Shown: positions 27,201 to 34,112, counted from the stretch's first letter. The stretch: DNA of 38,560 bases from DAOUMF01 sp034411955 (GCA_034411955.1 DAOUMF010000154.1:1-38560), one strand, 5' to 3'. A program made the numbers and translations. The notes: generated by a model from the letters alone, not told the origin.

Positions 27201-27432
27201 AGCTCACCACTCCGTCGTAGCGGGGTTTGCCGTCGACATAGAGCCGATAGTCGGAGTCGGCGTCGAACGGCTGAAACGGATTGCCCTCGCGAGCGGCGCG
27301 CTCCTCGAGATATTCGTCAAACAGTCGCTTCCACGCTGCGGCATGGACGGTCGCCGTCTTGGTCACGACTCCGTCCATATCGAAAATGACGGCATCGAAT
27401 TCCTTCTTGGAAATCGTCACGAGAGGGCTCAC
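24262..27432 (-). CDS. HAD (beta-phosphoglucomutase-type)-GH65 phosphorylase fusion
   Basis: One 1056-residue polypeptide. Residues 1-~255: HAD hydrolase, FDMDGVVTKT with nucleophile Asp18 and Asp20, GLGNRKNRYF, IFSASKNCRDVL, GKPDPA and IVEDAIAGVQAGRAGRFG. Residues ~265-1056: glycoside hydrolase family 65, with the general acid Glu in VMGPDEYHDAYP and the C-terminal SHGSTLSRVVHSWV block. GH65 phosphorolyses trehalose, maltose, kojibiose or similar to beta-glucose-1-phosphate, and beta-PGM turns that into glucose-6-phosphate, so the fusion joins successive steps. The layout resembles mycobacterial OtsB1, whose activity is unclear. The open frame runs on to 27933, but that part is antisense to the TPP gene; I choose GTG at 27432 with GGGG upstream (27420 is the alternative). 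Confidence 0.92.
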   Translation of the reverse strand: MSPLVTISKKEFDAVIFDMDGVVTKTATVHAAAWKRLFDEYLEERAAREGNPFQPFDADSDYRLYVDGKPRYDGVVSFLESRGISLPYGDPGDPPDKETVCGLGNRKNRYFTQHLAQHGVDVYESTVDLIGDLRAKGVKTAIFSASKNCRDVLKAASVIDLFDAKVDGVDADELGLSGKPDPAVLLEAARRLEVIPGRAVIVEDAIAGVQAGRAGRFGLVIGVNRSGESGVLRENGADVEVTDLKEVTMVDKGPPAEPNPDKRWSFVREGFEPEKEKLRETLCTLGNGYFATRGAAPEPGAAPLPYPGTNHAGGYNRLTTEIAGREIENEDLVNVPNWLPLTFRIEGGEWFDLRKVEVIAYRQELNVKQGLLTRTVRFRDSEGRRTTLRSRRFVHMGSPHIAGLETTLTSDDWTGRLEIRSALDGRVVNAGVERYRQLNNKHLVPLEMGTVGEDGIWLKVQTSQSRIDVAQAARTRVFLDGEAIVADGDPILEPGYVAQGFACEVKAGSEVRIEKIVSLFTSRDRGVSESGLEARKAIERAARFDDLLQRHVIAWEHLWRRCDIEVADDERTQLILRLHVFHLLQTASLNTIDLDIGVPARGWHGEAYRGRIFWDELFILPFLNLRLPDISRGLMFYRHRRLPEARWAAKQAGYRGAMYPWQSGSDGREESQRLHLNPLSGRWIPDNSHLQRHINAAIAYNICQYCQATQDTEFLHFYGAEMLLEIARFFASIATYNAEHDRYEILGVMGPDEYHDAYPDADEPGLNNNAYTNIMAVWVLCHALEVLYTLPAERRRSLWENLHIEQQEIELWEQISRKMRIVFHDDGIISQFEGYDRLEEFDWEGYRRKYGDIHRLDRILEAEGDTTNRYKVSKQADVVMLFYLFSAGELRELFERLGYPFEYETIPKNIGYYLQRTSHGSTLSRVVHSWVLARSDRARSWSLFKQALESDIADIQDGTTPEGIHLGAMAGTADLVQRGYSGIGVRGDALWLNPLLPDDLGGLFLRLRFRKQWLEINISGDRLRVSTSEDAPGPMKLGFREEVHLLEPGVIRQFAL

Positions 27433-27745
27433 AGATGAACCCCTCAACACACGGTATCGCGCGACATCCGGCACATCCGACTGGACGCGGAGAAGACTGC
27501 TATGAAGATGATGGAATGGCTGCGAGCGGCCGGTCGGACCCAAGCGTGGCAAGCGCGGGGCTCGCCTCGTCGGCGGTTGTGCGCGTGCCGGAAGTGCGGT
27601 TCCACTGTGGAAGTATTGTACGTGGTCAGCACGGTTGCTGCATATCAAGAGCCAGGCTACCGGACTCGGCACGCTCAGACCGCCCCGTTGGTTGACAACA
27701 CCCACCTCCGTTATGGAGTATTTGATGGACAGATAGGAGGACACC
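27433..27745. other. Divergent intergenic region with operator-like palindrome
   Basis: 313 bases between the divergent GH65 fusion and TPP genes. No gene is supported. It holds TTCCACTGTGGAA (27600-27612) beside a minus-strand TACAAT (27615-27620), and a TTGACA (27692-27697) facing the TPP gene with only a poor -10 (GAGTAT, 18 bases on). The TPP ribosome site TAGGAGGACACC is at the right end. Long open frames through it on both strands lack family features. Confidence 0.5.
27600..27620 (-). promoter_or_regulatory. Minus-strand -10 with adjoining palindromic operator
   Basis: Reading toward the GH65 fusion, TACAAT is followed after two bases by the perfect palindrome TTCCACAGTGGAA. A repressor bound there would cover the transcription start. 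No convincing -35 (a TTGATA is 22 bases away). The sugar-phosphorylase gene it precedes makes carbohydrate control plausible. Confidence 0.38.
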
Positions 27746-29473
27746 ATGAGCAAGATGCTGGGAGCCGATGTTCTGGTCAAATGCCTCAGCCGAGAGGACG
27801 TGCGCTTCGTCTTTGGCATCCCCGGGGGCCAACTAACCACCCTGCTGGACGCCATCCATCGCCTCGGGCGAGAAGAAGGGCTAGACTTCATCATGACCCG
27901 CCACGAGCAGGCGGCGGCCCACATGGCCGACACGTACTCGCGGCTGACGGGAAAGGTGGGTGTCTGTGTGGGGACGGTGGGCCCGGGGGCGGTGGACCTG
28001 GTGCCGGGGGTCTTCGAGGCCTACGCGAACAGCATACCCATCCTGGCATTGACCGCCCAGAACCAGACCTGGAAATCCTACCCCGACCACGGCTCCACCC
28101 AGGGATGCGACCACCTGGGCCTGTTCAAGCCGATCACCAAGTGGAATGCGGTTGTCTCCCACTGGAAGCGCATCCCGGAGATGGTGCAGGAGGCGTTCCG
28201 CCAGGCGACCACCGGCCGACCGGGGCCCGTCCACCTCGACCTGCCGGTGGACGTCCTCTTCGCGGAGGGCGACGAAGAAGAGATCAGTATCCTGCCGCCC
28301 TCTCGCTATCGCCCCACGGTCCCTGCCAGCGGCGACCCTCAACTGGTCGAGCAGGCGGCCGAGATGCTGGCCCAGGCCAGGAGCCCGGTCATTCACGCCG
28401 GCGGGGGAGCGCTGCGGTCGGGAGCCTCCGCCGAGATCACCGCCCTGGCCGAGTCTCTAGGATGCCCTCTGACCACCGGCATCACCGCCCGCGGCGCCAT
28501 CCCCGAGGACCATCCCCTCTACCTCATACCCCTGGGATTCGGGTCGCTCGCCGCCCGCGCCCAGGCCGACCTGGTGCTGGTCATCGGCTCCCGTCTGGGG
28601 GCCTTCGACCTGTGGGGAAGGCCGCCCGCTTGGGGCAAGCCGGAGGAGCAGAAGACCATCCAGATCGATACCGCCCCGGAGAGCCTGGGCGAGAACCGAC
28701 AGGTTGACCTGGCCATCCTCGGCGACGCCAAGGCGGTAGTGCGGGACATCCGCGCCGCCCTGGAGACGAAGATCGAGCCCCGAGAGGAAAACCCTCAGCT
28801 AGCCCAATATCGAGCCGCCCAGGCCGCCTGGCTGCAGAACTTCGAGAATCTCGCCAGCTCCGATGCCGTGCCCATGCACCCCTTGCGCGTGGTGAGGGAC
28901 GCCCGCAGTTTCTTCCCTCGCAATGCCCTCTTCGTCACCGACGGGGGCAACACCAGCATCTGGACCAACTACCTGACCCGCGTCTACGAGCCCGGCTCCT
29001 GCCTTTGGGCCGCCGACTCGGGCATGGGCGGCGGGGGCCTCCCCAAGGCCATCGCCGCCAAGCTCGTCTGCCCCGACCGGCCGGTGTACGCCATATGCGG
29101 CGACGGCTTCTTCATGATGAACGTGCAGGAGCTGGAGACCGCCAGCCGCCTGGGGACCAACGTGGTCATCATCGTCAGCAACGATCGGGCCTTCGGCATG
29201 ATCAAGGCCGCCCAGGACGGCTCCTTCGCCAAACGCTACATCGGGGTGGACTTCGCCGACGTGCGCTACGACAGGATGGCGGAGGCCGCCGGCTGGCACG
29301 GGGAGCGAGTGGAGGACCCGAAAGAGATCACTGCGGCCCTGCAACGAGCGGTGGACTCGGGCAAGCCCGCCCTTCTCGACGTCATCGTCGACGGGCAGGC
29401 CAACCTCGGCCCGCCGGACTTCGCCACCGCGGTCGCTGTCTGGTTCGAAGGCGTGAAGTTCCCCCAATACTAG
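27746..29473 (+). CDS. TPP-dependent enzyme, acetolactate synthase family
   Basis: 575 residues with the three-domain pattern of acetolactate synthase and related decarboxylases. The catalytic Glu54 is in TRHEQAAAHMAD; GPGAVDLVPGVFEAY follows. The middle domain has HAGGGALRSGASAEI and ARADLVLVIGSRLG-like stretches. The TPP/Mg motif is GDGFFMMNVQELETA ending with VSNDR. No regulatory ilvN follows, and the QNQTWKSYPDHGSTQGCDH segment differs from biosynthetic IlvB. Next come E1 alpha/beta and an alcohol dehydrogenase, so acetoin/acetolactate or 2-oxoacid chemistry is likelier than valine synthesis. TAGGAGGACACC precedes the ATG; the gap to E1 alpha is 35 bases. Sulfoacetaldehyde acetyltransferase or another family activity cannot be excluded. 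Confidence 0.88.
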   Translation: MSKMLGADVLVKCLSREDVRFVFGIPGGQLTTLLDAIHRLGREEGLDFIMTRHEQAAAHMADTYSRLTGKVGVCVGTVGPGAVDLVPGVFEAYANSIPILALTAQNQTWKSYPDHGSTQGCDHLGLFKPITKWNAVVSHWKRIPEMVQEAFRQATTGRPGPVHLDLPVDVLFAEGDEEEISILPPSRYRPTVPASGDPQLVEQAAEMLAQARSPVIHAGGGALRSGASAEITALAESLGCPLTTGITARGAIPEDHPLYLIPLGFGSLAARAQADLVLVIGSRLGAFDLWGRPPAWGKPEEQKTIQIDTAPESLGENRQVDLAILGDAKAVVRDIRAALETKIEPREENPQLAQYRAAQAAWLQNFENLASSDAVPMHPLRVVRDARSFFPRNALFVTDGGNTSIWTNYLTRVYEPGSCLWAADSGMGGGGLPKAIAAKLVCPDRPVYAICGDGFFMMNVQELETASRLGTNVVIIVSNDRAFGMIKAAQDGSFAKRYIGVDFADVRYDRMAEAAGWHGERVEDPKEITAALQRAVDSGKPALLDVIVDGQANLGPPDFATAVAVWFEGVKFPQY

Positions 29474-29508
29474 CCCCGCCCACCGCGGCAGGAGGGAGGT
29501 GAGTGACC

Positions 29509-30480
29509 ATGCCCCCGTCCAGCGATAGGCAAATCGAAATGTACCGCCTGATGCTTCGCGTCCGCCTGTTCGAGGAGGCGGTGGCTCGCCTGCTGCGGGA
29601 GGGCCGCATCCTCGGCGTCGTCCACCTCTCCGCGGGGCAGGAGGCGGTGGCCGTGGGCGCCTGCTCCGCCGTCGGCCCCAAGGACTGGATCACCAGCACG
29701 CACCGCGGCCACGGCCATCTCATCGCCAAAGGCGGCGACGTCCGGCGCATGTTCGCGGAGTTGCTCGGCCGCGTGGACGGCTACTGCCACGGGAAGGGCG
29801 GCTCCATGCACATCGCGGATCTGGACCTGGGAATGCTGGGGGCCAACGGCATCGTGGGAGCCGGCCTGCCCATCGCGGTGGGGGCGGCCTTCGCCTCCAG
29901 ATACCGGGGCGAGGGCGCGGTATGTCTGTCCTTCTTCGGCGACGGCGCCACCAACCAGGGAACCTTCCACGAGGCGTTGAACCTGGCCGCCGTCCTGAAG
30001 CTGCCCGCCATCTTCATCTGCGAGAACAACCTCTACGGCGAGTGGACCCGCCAGGACCGCCACCAGGCCATCCGCGACGTGGCCGATCGGGCCGCCGCCT
30101 ACGGCATGCCGGGCCGGGTGACCGATGGCATGGACGTGATGGCGGTGCACGAGTCGGTGGCCGAGGCCGTCGAGCGAGCCCGTCGCGGGGAAGGCCCTAC
30201 CCTGCTGGAGTGCAAGACCTACCGCTATTTCGACCACGTGGGCGCGGGCGACGGCACCCAGGCCCGACCGTCCGAAGAGCTGGAGGAGTGGCGCTCCCGC
30301 GATCCCATTCTGTCCTTCCGCCGACGCCTGGTCCAGGAGAAGATCCTGGCGGAGGCTCAGGCGGAGGCCATCGGTCAGGAGGAAAAAGAGGCGGTGGAGG
30401 AGGGGATCCGCTTCGCTGAGGCCAGCCCCTGGCCGGAGACCGACCTCCTGCTGACCGACGTGTATGCCGAGGGAGGGTGA
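29509..30480 (+). CDS. 2-oxoacid/acetoin dehydrogenase E1, alpha subunit
   Basis: 323-residue TPP-binding half of an AcoA/PdhA-type E1. LSAGQEAVAVGACSAV, TSTHRGHGHLIAKGGDV, CHGKGGSMHI and the TPP motif FFGDGATNQGTFHEALNLA with CENN are all standard, as is LLECKTYRYFDHVGAGD near the end. I prefer ATG at 29509, with GGAGGGAGGT upstream; GTG at 29503 is possible. Four bases separate its stop from the beta subunit. With its partner it decarboxylates a 2-oxoacid or cleaves acetoin; the acceptor should be a lipoyl E2, which is not in the window. Upstream TPP enzyme and downstream butanediol-type dehydrogenase favour acetoin as substrate, without proof. Confidence 0.93.
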   Translation: MPPSSDRQIEMYRLMLRVRLFEEAVARLLREGRILGVVHLSAGQEAVAVGACSAVGPKDWITSTHRGHGHLIAKGGDVRRMFAELLGRVDGYCHGKGGSMHIADLDLGMLGANGIVGAGLPIAVGAAFASRYRGEGAVCLSFFGDGATNQGTFHEALNLAAVLKLPAIFICENNLYGEWTRQDRHQAIRDVADRAAAYGMPGRVTDGMDVMAVHESVAEAVERARRGEGPTLLECKTYRYFDHVGAGDGTQARPSEELEEWRSRDPILSFRRRLVQEKILAEAQAEAIGQEEKEAVEEGIRFAEASPWPETDLLLTDVYAEGG

Positions 30481-30484
30481 GGCC

Positions 30485-31456
30485 ATGCGCCAGCTACTCT
30501 ACCTGCAAGCGATACGGGAAGCGCTCCAGCAGGAGATGGAGCGGGATCCCGACGTGTTCGTCGCCGGGGAGGACGTGGGCCAGCACGTGGCCTACTTCGG
30601 CGGCACCCTTGGGCTGTACGACCGGTTCGGCCCTCAGCGGGTCGTGGACACCCCCATCTCGGAGTCGGCCATCCTGGGGCTGGCCGTCGGGGCCGCCGCC
30701 TCCGGCCTGCGCCCGGTGGTGGAGATCATGTTCATGGACTTCATGGGCGTCTGCCTGGACCAGGTCCTGAACCAGATGGCCAAGATGCGCTACATGTTCG
30801 GCGGCAAGGCCACACTGCCCATCGTCGTTCGCACGATCTGCGGCGCCGGCCTGCGCCTGGCCGCCCAGCACTCCCAGAGCCTGGAGGCCATCCTCTGTCA
30901 CATCCCCGGCCTCAAAGTCGTCATGCCGGCCAACGCCCACGATATGAAGGGGCTGCTCATCGCGGCCATCCGCGACGATAACCCGGTCTTCGTGCTGGAG
31001 CACAAGCGGGCCCTGGCGACGACGGCCGACGTGCCGGAGGAACCGTATGCGCTCCCTCTGGGCGTGGCCGAGATCAAGCGGGAAGGGCGCGACGTCACCA
31101 TCGTCGCCACGTCCTACATGGTCCAGGAGGCGCTGAAGGCGGCGGACGAGCTGGCCGAGCAGGGCATCGAGGCGGAGGTGGTAGACCCGCGGACGCTGGT
31201 CCCTCTGGATATGGACACCATCCTCCGATCTGTGCGCAAGACCAAGCGGGTCGTGGTTGTCCACGAGGCGGTTCGCTTCTGTGGCGTGGGGGCGGAGATC
31301 GCGGCCCAGATCAGCGAGACCGCGTTCCACGAGCTGGCAGCCCCCGTAGCCCGCCTCGGCGGCCCCTTTTCGCCAGTGCCATATAGCCCGCCCCTGGAGG
31401 ACGCCTGGCTCCCCAATGCGGCACGGATCAGGGAGGCCGTGCTGACGGTGGTATGA
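30485..31456 (+). CDS. 2-oxoacid/acetoin dehydrogenase E1, beta subunit
   Basis: 323-residue transketolase-like beta chain. Blocks: AGEDVGQHVAYFGGTLGLYDRFG, VDTPISESAILGLAVGAA, PVVEIMFMDFMGVCLDQ, and LRLAAQHSQSLEAILCHIPGLKVVMPANAHDMKGL. C-terminal domain: VEVVDPRTLVPLDMDTI-type strand (here AEVVDPRTLVPLD) and VVVHEAVRFCGVGAEIAA. ATG chosen with GAGGGTGAGG upstream. Forms the alpha2beta2 E1 with the preceding gene. No E2 or E3 follows; the next gene on this strand is a zinc dehydrogenase 106 bases on. Confidence 0.93.
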   Translation: MRQLLYLQAIREALQQEMERDPDVFVAGEDVGQHVAYFGGTLGLYDRFGPQRVVDTPISESAILGLAVGAAASGLRPVVEIMFMDFMGVCLDQVLNQMAKMRYMFGGKATLPIVVRTICGAGLRLAAQHSQSLEAILCHIPGLKVVMPANAHDMKGLLIAAIRDDNPVFVLEHKRALATTADVPEEPYALPLGVAEIKREGRDVTIVATSYMVQEALKAADELAEQGIEAEVVDPRTLVPLDMDTILRSVRKTKRVVVVHEAVRFCGVGAEIAAQISETAFHELAAPVARLGGPFSPVPYSPPLEDAWLPNAARIREAVLTVV

Positions 31457-31515
31457 GTCGACGTAGCGGCAGCTCAGGGACGCGCCCGCAGCCGCCGGGG
31501 TGCGCAGATGCTACT

Positions 31516-31530
31516 CGCCGCACTGCGGCG
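31516..31530 (+). promoter_or_regulatory. Hairpin in the leader of the alcohol dehydrogenase
   Basis: CGCCGC-ACT-GCGGCG, a six-pair stem with a 3-base loop, lies in the 106-base gap between E1 beta and the dehydrogenase, 17 bases before the AGGAGG ribosome site. It may act as partial terminator or stabiliser, giving the two halves of the cluster different expression. Confidence 0.35.
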
Positions 31531-31562
31531 GGCGATCATCATTCGATCAGGAGGAATCGACC

Positions 31563-32612
31563 ATGAAGGCTGTTTCTCTTCGAGGCGTCGGTGACATGGA
31601 GCTAATCGATGTCGCGGAGCCCGAGCCCGGCCCGGGCGAGCTCAAGCTGCGGGTCCGCTACTGTGGCATCTGCGGCTCCGACCTCCATGAGTTCGAGTCG
31701 GCTGTGATTACTCTCATGTCCAACCGCCAGAGCCCGATCATGGGCCACGAGTTCTCAGGCGAGGTTGTCGCCGTGGGCGCGGGCGTGGACGGGTTCGCCG
31801 TAGGCGACCTCGCAACGGTCAATCCCCAGGAGCCGTGCGGGGAATGCCTCTACTGCAAGAGCGACCGCCACAATCTCTGCCTCAGCGAGCGGCTTCTGGG
31901 GCTCGGGTATCACCGGCCCGGCGCTTTCGCTGAATACGTGTGCGCCAGGGCAAGCCGCGCCGTCAAGGTGGCCCCGGACGTGCCCGCGGATCAGTTGGCT
32001 CTAACCGAGCCGCTGGCCGTGGCCGTGCACGCCCTCAGCCAGGGGAAGCTTCAGCGGCACGAGACCGTGTTCATAGCAGGCGCAGGGCCCATCGGCGCCC
32101 TCTGCGTCGCTGCCGCCCGCCATCTCGGCGCGGGGCGGGTAATCGTATCTGAGCCCGCCTCCAACCGCCGCGCTCTGGCCCAACGCCTGGGCGCCGACGA
32201 GGTGATCGATCCCTCGGCGTCGCCGGCGGCTCCACGCGTGCTTGAACTCACGGGAGGTATCGGCGTTGACCTGGCTGTCGAATGTGTGGGGATAGCCGCG
32301 GCTGCGGGCGACTGTCTCGTCGCAGCCAAGCGGGGCGGAAGGATCGTGATTGCAGGGCTCTTCGAGCAGCCCACTCCCATCCTTCTCCTGCGCACGATGG
32401 TGTTCGAGCATCACCTTGTTGGCGCCTTCGCCTATCGGGAGGAATTCTCCCAGGCGGCCGACCTCATCGCCTCCGGCCAGATCGATGTATCGCCGGTGAT
32501 CTCGCGAACGGTTAGCCTTGCCGAAGTGCCAGCGACCTTTGCCGAGCTAGCGGCCGATCGCGACCGCTATCATAAGGTGCTTGTATCCCCAGACGCAGGC
32601 CCCCGCCAGTAG
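31563..32612 (+). CDS. Zinc-dependent alcohol dehydrogenase, butanediol dehydrogenase-like
   Basis: 349-residue medium-chain dehydrogenase. Catalytic zinc ligands: Cys in CGICGSDLHEF and His-Glu in MGHEFSGEV. The structural-zinc loop is CGECLYCKSDRHNLC with all four cysteines. NAD loop: FIAGAGPIGALCVAAARHLGA, then VSEPAS, so a neutral/Ser residue sits where an Asp would read NAD strictly. The PLAVAVHALSQG and GLGYHRPGAFAEYV blocks are close to (R,R)-butanediol and sorbitol-type dehydrogenases. CAGGAGGAATCGACC precedes the ATG. The last codons (VLVSPDAGPRQ) recur as a fragment 1.3 kb downstream. Likely oxidises a diol or reduces acetoin; a sugar alcohol is also possible. Confidence 0.9.
   Translation: MKAVSLRGVGDMELIDVAEPEPGPGELKLRVRYCGICGSDLHEFESAVITLMSNRQSPIMGHEFSGEVVAVGAGVDGFAVGDLATVNPQEPCGECLYCKSDRHNLCLSERLLGLGYHRPGAFAEYVCARASRAVKVAPDVPADQLALTEPLAVAVHALSQGKLQRHETVFIAGAGPIGALCVAAARHLGAGRVIVSEPASNRRALAQRLGADEVIDPSASPAAPRVLELTGGIGVDLAVECVGIAAAAGDCLVAAKRGGRIVIAGLFEQPTPILLLRTMVFEHHLVGAFAYREEFSQAADLIASGQIDVSPVISRTVSLAEVPATFAELAADRDRYHKVLVSPDAGPRQ
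32576..32612 (+). repeat. Direct repeat, master copy (3' end of alcohol dehydrogenase)
   Basis: These 37 bases end the dehydrogenase gene and recur, 30 of 37 identical, at 33948-33984. A 17-base core (AGACGCAGGCCCCCGCC, 32591-32607) recurs exactly at 34096-34112. All copies have the same orientation and flank the surface-protein gene. Confidence 0.6.
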
Positions 32613-32660
32613 ACGCCCACAGGGGAATACCACTCAGCGCAGTCCAGGAACCTGCTCCGC

Positions 32661-32675
32661 CGGGCGACTAGCCCG
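32661..32675 (+). terminator. Weak hairpin after the alcohol dehydrogenase
   Basis: CGGGC-GACTA-GCCCG, five pairs, about 50 bases after the dehydrogenase stop, no T-run. A possible terminator for the TPP/E1/ADH transcript and for the facing surface-protein gene. Confidence 0.28.
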
Positions 32676-32769
32676 TGACCAGATTCACCTTCGTCTCGTA
32701 GAAGGACCAGCCGGCGCCGATGGCGCTGGCCAACGGTACCACGGTCAGGCCTCGATGGGGAGCGGCAGG
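32668..32769 (-). pseudogene. Possible gene remnant (C-terminal 33 codons)
   Basis: In the gap after the surface-protein stop, a short minus-strand frame ends GAGWSFYETKVNLVTG-stop. From GLTVV to the stop, about 22 of 26 third positions are G or C, as in real genes here. The frame has no start, being closed by a TGA upstream. The text looks like the tail of a protein with a hydrophobic VVPLASAIGAGW stretch. I do not recognise the family. It may be chance, but it lies in a patch with other fragments. Confidence 0.25.
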
Positions 32770-32785
32770 TCAGCCTCGCGCAAAC

Positions 32786-33691
32786 CTACCCCAGCCAGCG
32801 CCTCCTTGCGTACCAACCGCCCGCGGTGAGAGCGACGACTGCCGCCGCGGCAGCGCCCGCGATGAGGGCGTACGCTGGAGCGGAGGAGCCGCCCGACGCT
32901 ACGACCGGGAGCTGTCCTATACCGCCCACAGGCACAGGCTCTCCCTGGGCCTGATATCCCATAACGACCGTAGCATCCAGGTTTGAGAACCCGGGGTCTT
33001 CGAAATTGGTTTCGACCCGGGCAGTGAGAAAGTCACCTACATCGAGGTCAACCGTGTCGACAAGCACTGCCCCCGGGTCGCCGGGTGAGCCAGCGGGTAC
33101 CAATCCTGATGAAATACTTGCGGCGGCCCCGGACGGCGTCCCCACCAGATCGAACAGCGAGTCAGTGGTTATCTCATCAGGGCGTTGAAGCCGCAAATCG
33201 TCGAACGAGACCTGTACTGCATAGGCGTCGGTGAGGAATACGGTCCCGTCTGGAATCACCTGCCAACCGACGGCTGGTACCTTCGTGTTACCGTCCTGAG
33301 GGGTGAAGAACGCCGTAACGCTTTGGCTGGACGAACCCCACTGAATGCATGACCAAGCCGCTTGGACTATGGAACCGTTTGGGATCAGTACGTCCCATTC
33401 CAGAGTCACGAACTGGGTGCTATTGCCCTGTATCGTTGGCGAATGGTCAGGACCAGCGTCTACCTTCAACTTAGCATCCCAACAAGATATATAGTTGTTG
33501 CCGTACCTAAAGGCTTCGATCTCTACGTGAAAGTCGGTCTTCGTCTCCCCGGTGGTGTTGACCGCTCCCAGGCCGCCGAATATTATTCGTGCTGGCTGTG
33601 GGTCCGCCTGCGCCGGCTGGGAAAGCGTCCCGAGAATCGCCAAAGCGAGCGCAACGAGGACGGCTCCGGTCAAGATGGCTCTAAGCATCAT
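32786..33691 (-). CDS. Secreted, membrane-anchored surface protein, 301 aa
   Basis: Signal peptide MMLRAILTGAVLVALALAIL...QPAQA, likely cut before DP. Then ~240 residues of beta-rich exported sequence: TTGETKTDFHVEIEAF, FVTLEWDVLIPNGSIVQAAW, VGWQVIPDGTVFLTDAYAVQVSFDDL. C-terminal anchor: a VGGIGQLP motif, a Ser/Gly spacer, a 20-residue helix (YALIAGAAAAAVVALTAGGW) and the basic tail YARRRWLG. I recall this VGGI-LP/TM/RRRW tail on many Dehalococcoidia exported proteins. Two internal cysteines may form a disulphide (SCWDAK, WSCIQW). The ATG has GGAAGGGGGG upstream; the open frame before it is not coding. Body function unknown; perhaps adhesion or envelope. Confidence 0.82.
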   Translation of the reverse strand: MMLRAILTGAVLVALALAILGTLSQPAQADPQPARIIFGGLGAVNTTGETKTDFHVEIEAFRYGNNYISCWDAKLKVDAGPDHSPTIQGNSTQFVTLEWDVLIPNGSIVQAAWSCIQWGSSSQSVTAFFTPQDGNTKVPAVGWQVIPDGTVFLTDAYAVQVSFDDLRLQRPDEITTDSLFDLVGTPSGAAASISSGLVPAGSPGDPGAVLVDTVDLDVGDFLTARVETNFEDPGFSNLDATVVMGYQAQGEPVPVGGIGQLPVVASGGSSAPAYALIAGAAAAAVVALTAGGWYARRRWLG

Positions 33692-33865
33692 TGCCCCCCT
33701 TCCTGACTGTCCTTGCACAGCCATACAACTGCCGTTGGAATACCTATGGCCCCCGCTCAGCGAGTGCTTGCGCCAGCGACCGCTGTCTGATGCTCGTTGC
33801 CGCACCTCTTGGAGCGACGACGCATCGCGCCGCACCCGGCTCACCCGATCAGTGCGAGCACACCC

Positions 33866-33893
33866 AGTTTACAGCTTATCATCGTTTCGTCAA
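33866..33893 (-). promoter_or_regulatory. Candidate promoter of the surface-protein gene
   Basis: On the minus strand TTGACG (33893-33888) and TAAACT (33871-33866) are 16 bases apart, inside the most AT-rich stretch of the area, about 175 bases before the ATG. The leader would be ~165 bases long. Confidence 0.45.
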
Positions 33894-33947
33894 TACTTGA
33901 CCGCTCGAAATTCTGATAAAACTTCGATCAGAGACGGCGCCTCTCGG

Positions 33948-33984
33948 GGTGCTCGTGTCCCCGGACGCAGGCCTCAGCGAATAG
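33948..33984 (+). pseudogene. 3' remnant of a paralogous alcohol dehydrogenase
   Basis: Translates as VLVSPDAGLSE-stop, against VLVSPDAGPRQ-stop at the end of the intact dehydrogenase. In the first eight shared codons every base difference is a silent third-position change, the mark of former coding sequence rather than random similarity. Upstream of it similarity fades within ~25 bases. No start or body remains. Confidence 0.5.
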
Positions 33985-34095
33985 GTGCCGCCGCCAGGCG
34001 GATACCAGCCAGCACAATCTGGGAATCTTGCTCAGGACCGACGCTGGGAACTGCTTCGTCAGCGACTTTCGGAATCTGCGTGAGCAGCTCCTAAT

Positions 34096-34112
34096 AGACG
34101 CAGGCCCCCGCC
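34096..34112 (+). repeat. Third direct-repeat core beside the DUF35 stop
   Basis: AGACGCAGGCCCCCGCC is identical to 32591-32607. In the same frame as before it reads IDAGPRR-stop. Recombination between the two cores would remove the surface-protein gene (about 1.5 kb). Confidence 0.5.

Noticed and set aside
27433..27933. Upstream extension of the HAD-GH65 frame to 1223 residues
   Set aside because: It runs antisense into the TPP enzyme and the extra residues are Ser/Arg-rich without a domain.
27502..28707. 401-codon plus-strand open frame
   Set aside because: Shifted frame of the TPP gene, Pro/Arg/Gly-rich and typical of a GC-rich shadow.
27746..29473. Calling the TPP enzyme biosynthetic IlvB
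   Set aside because: No ilvN/ilvC nearby and the segment after the first domain differs; context is E1 and alcohol dehydrogenase.
33552..34094. 180-codon plus-strand frame through the accessory patch
   Set aside because: Begins antisense to the surface-protein signal peptide and has low-complexity Ser/Arg text.
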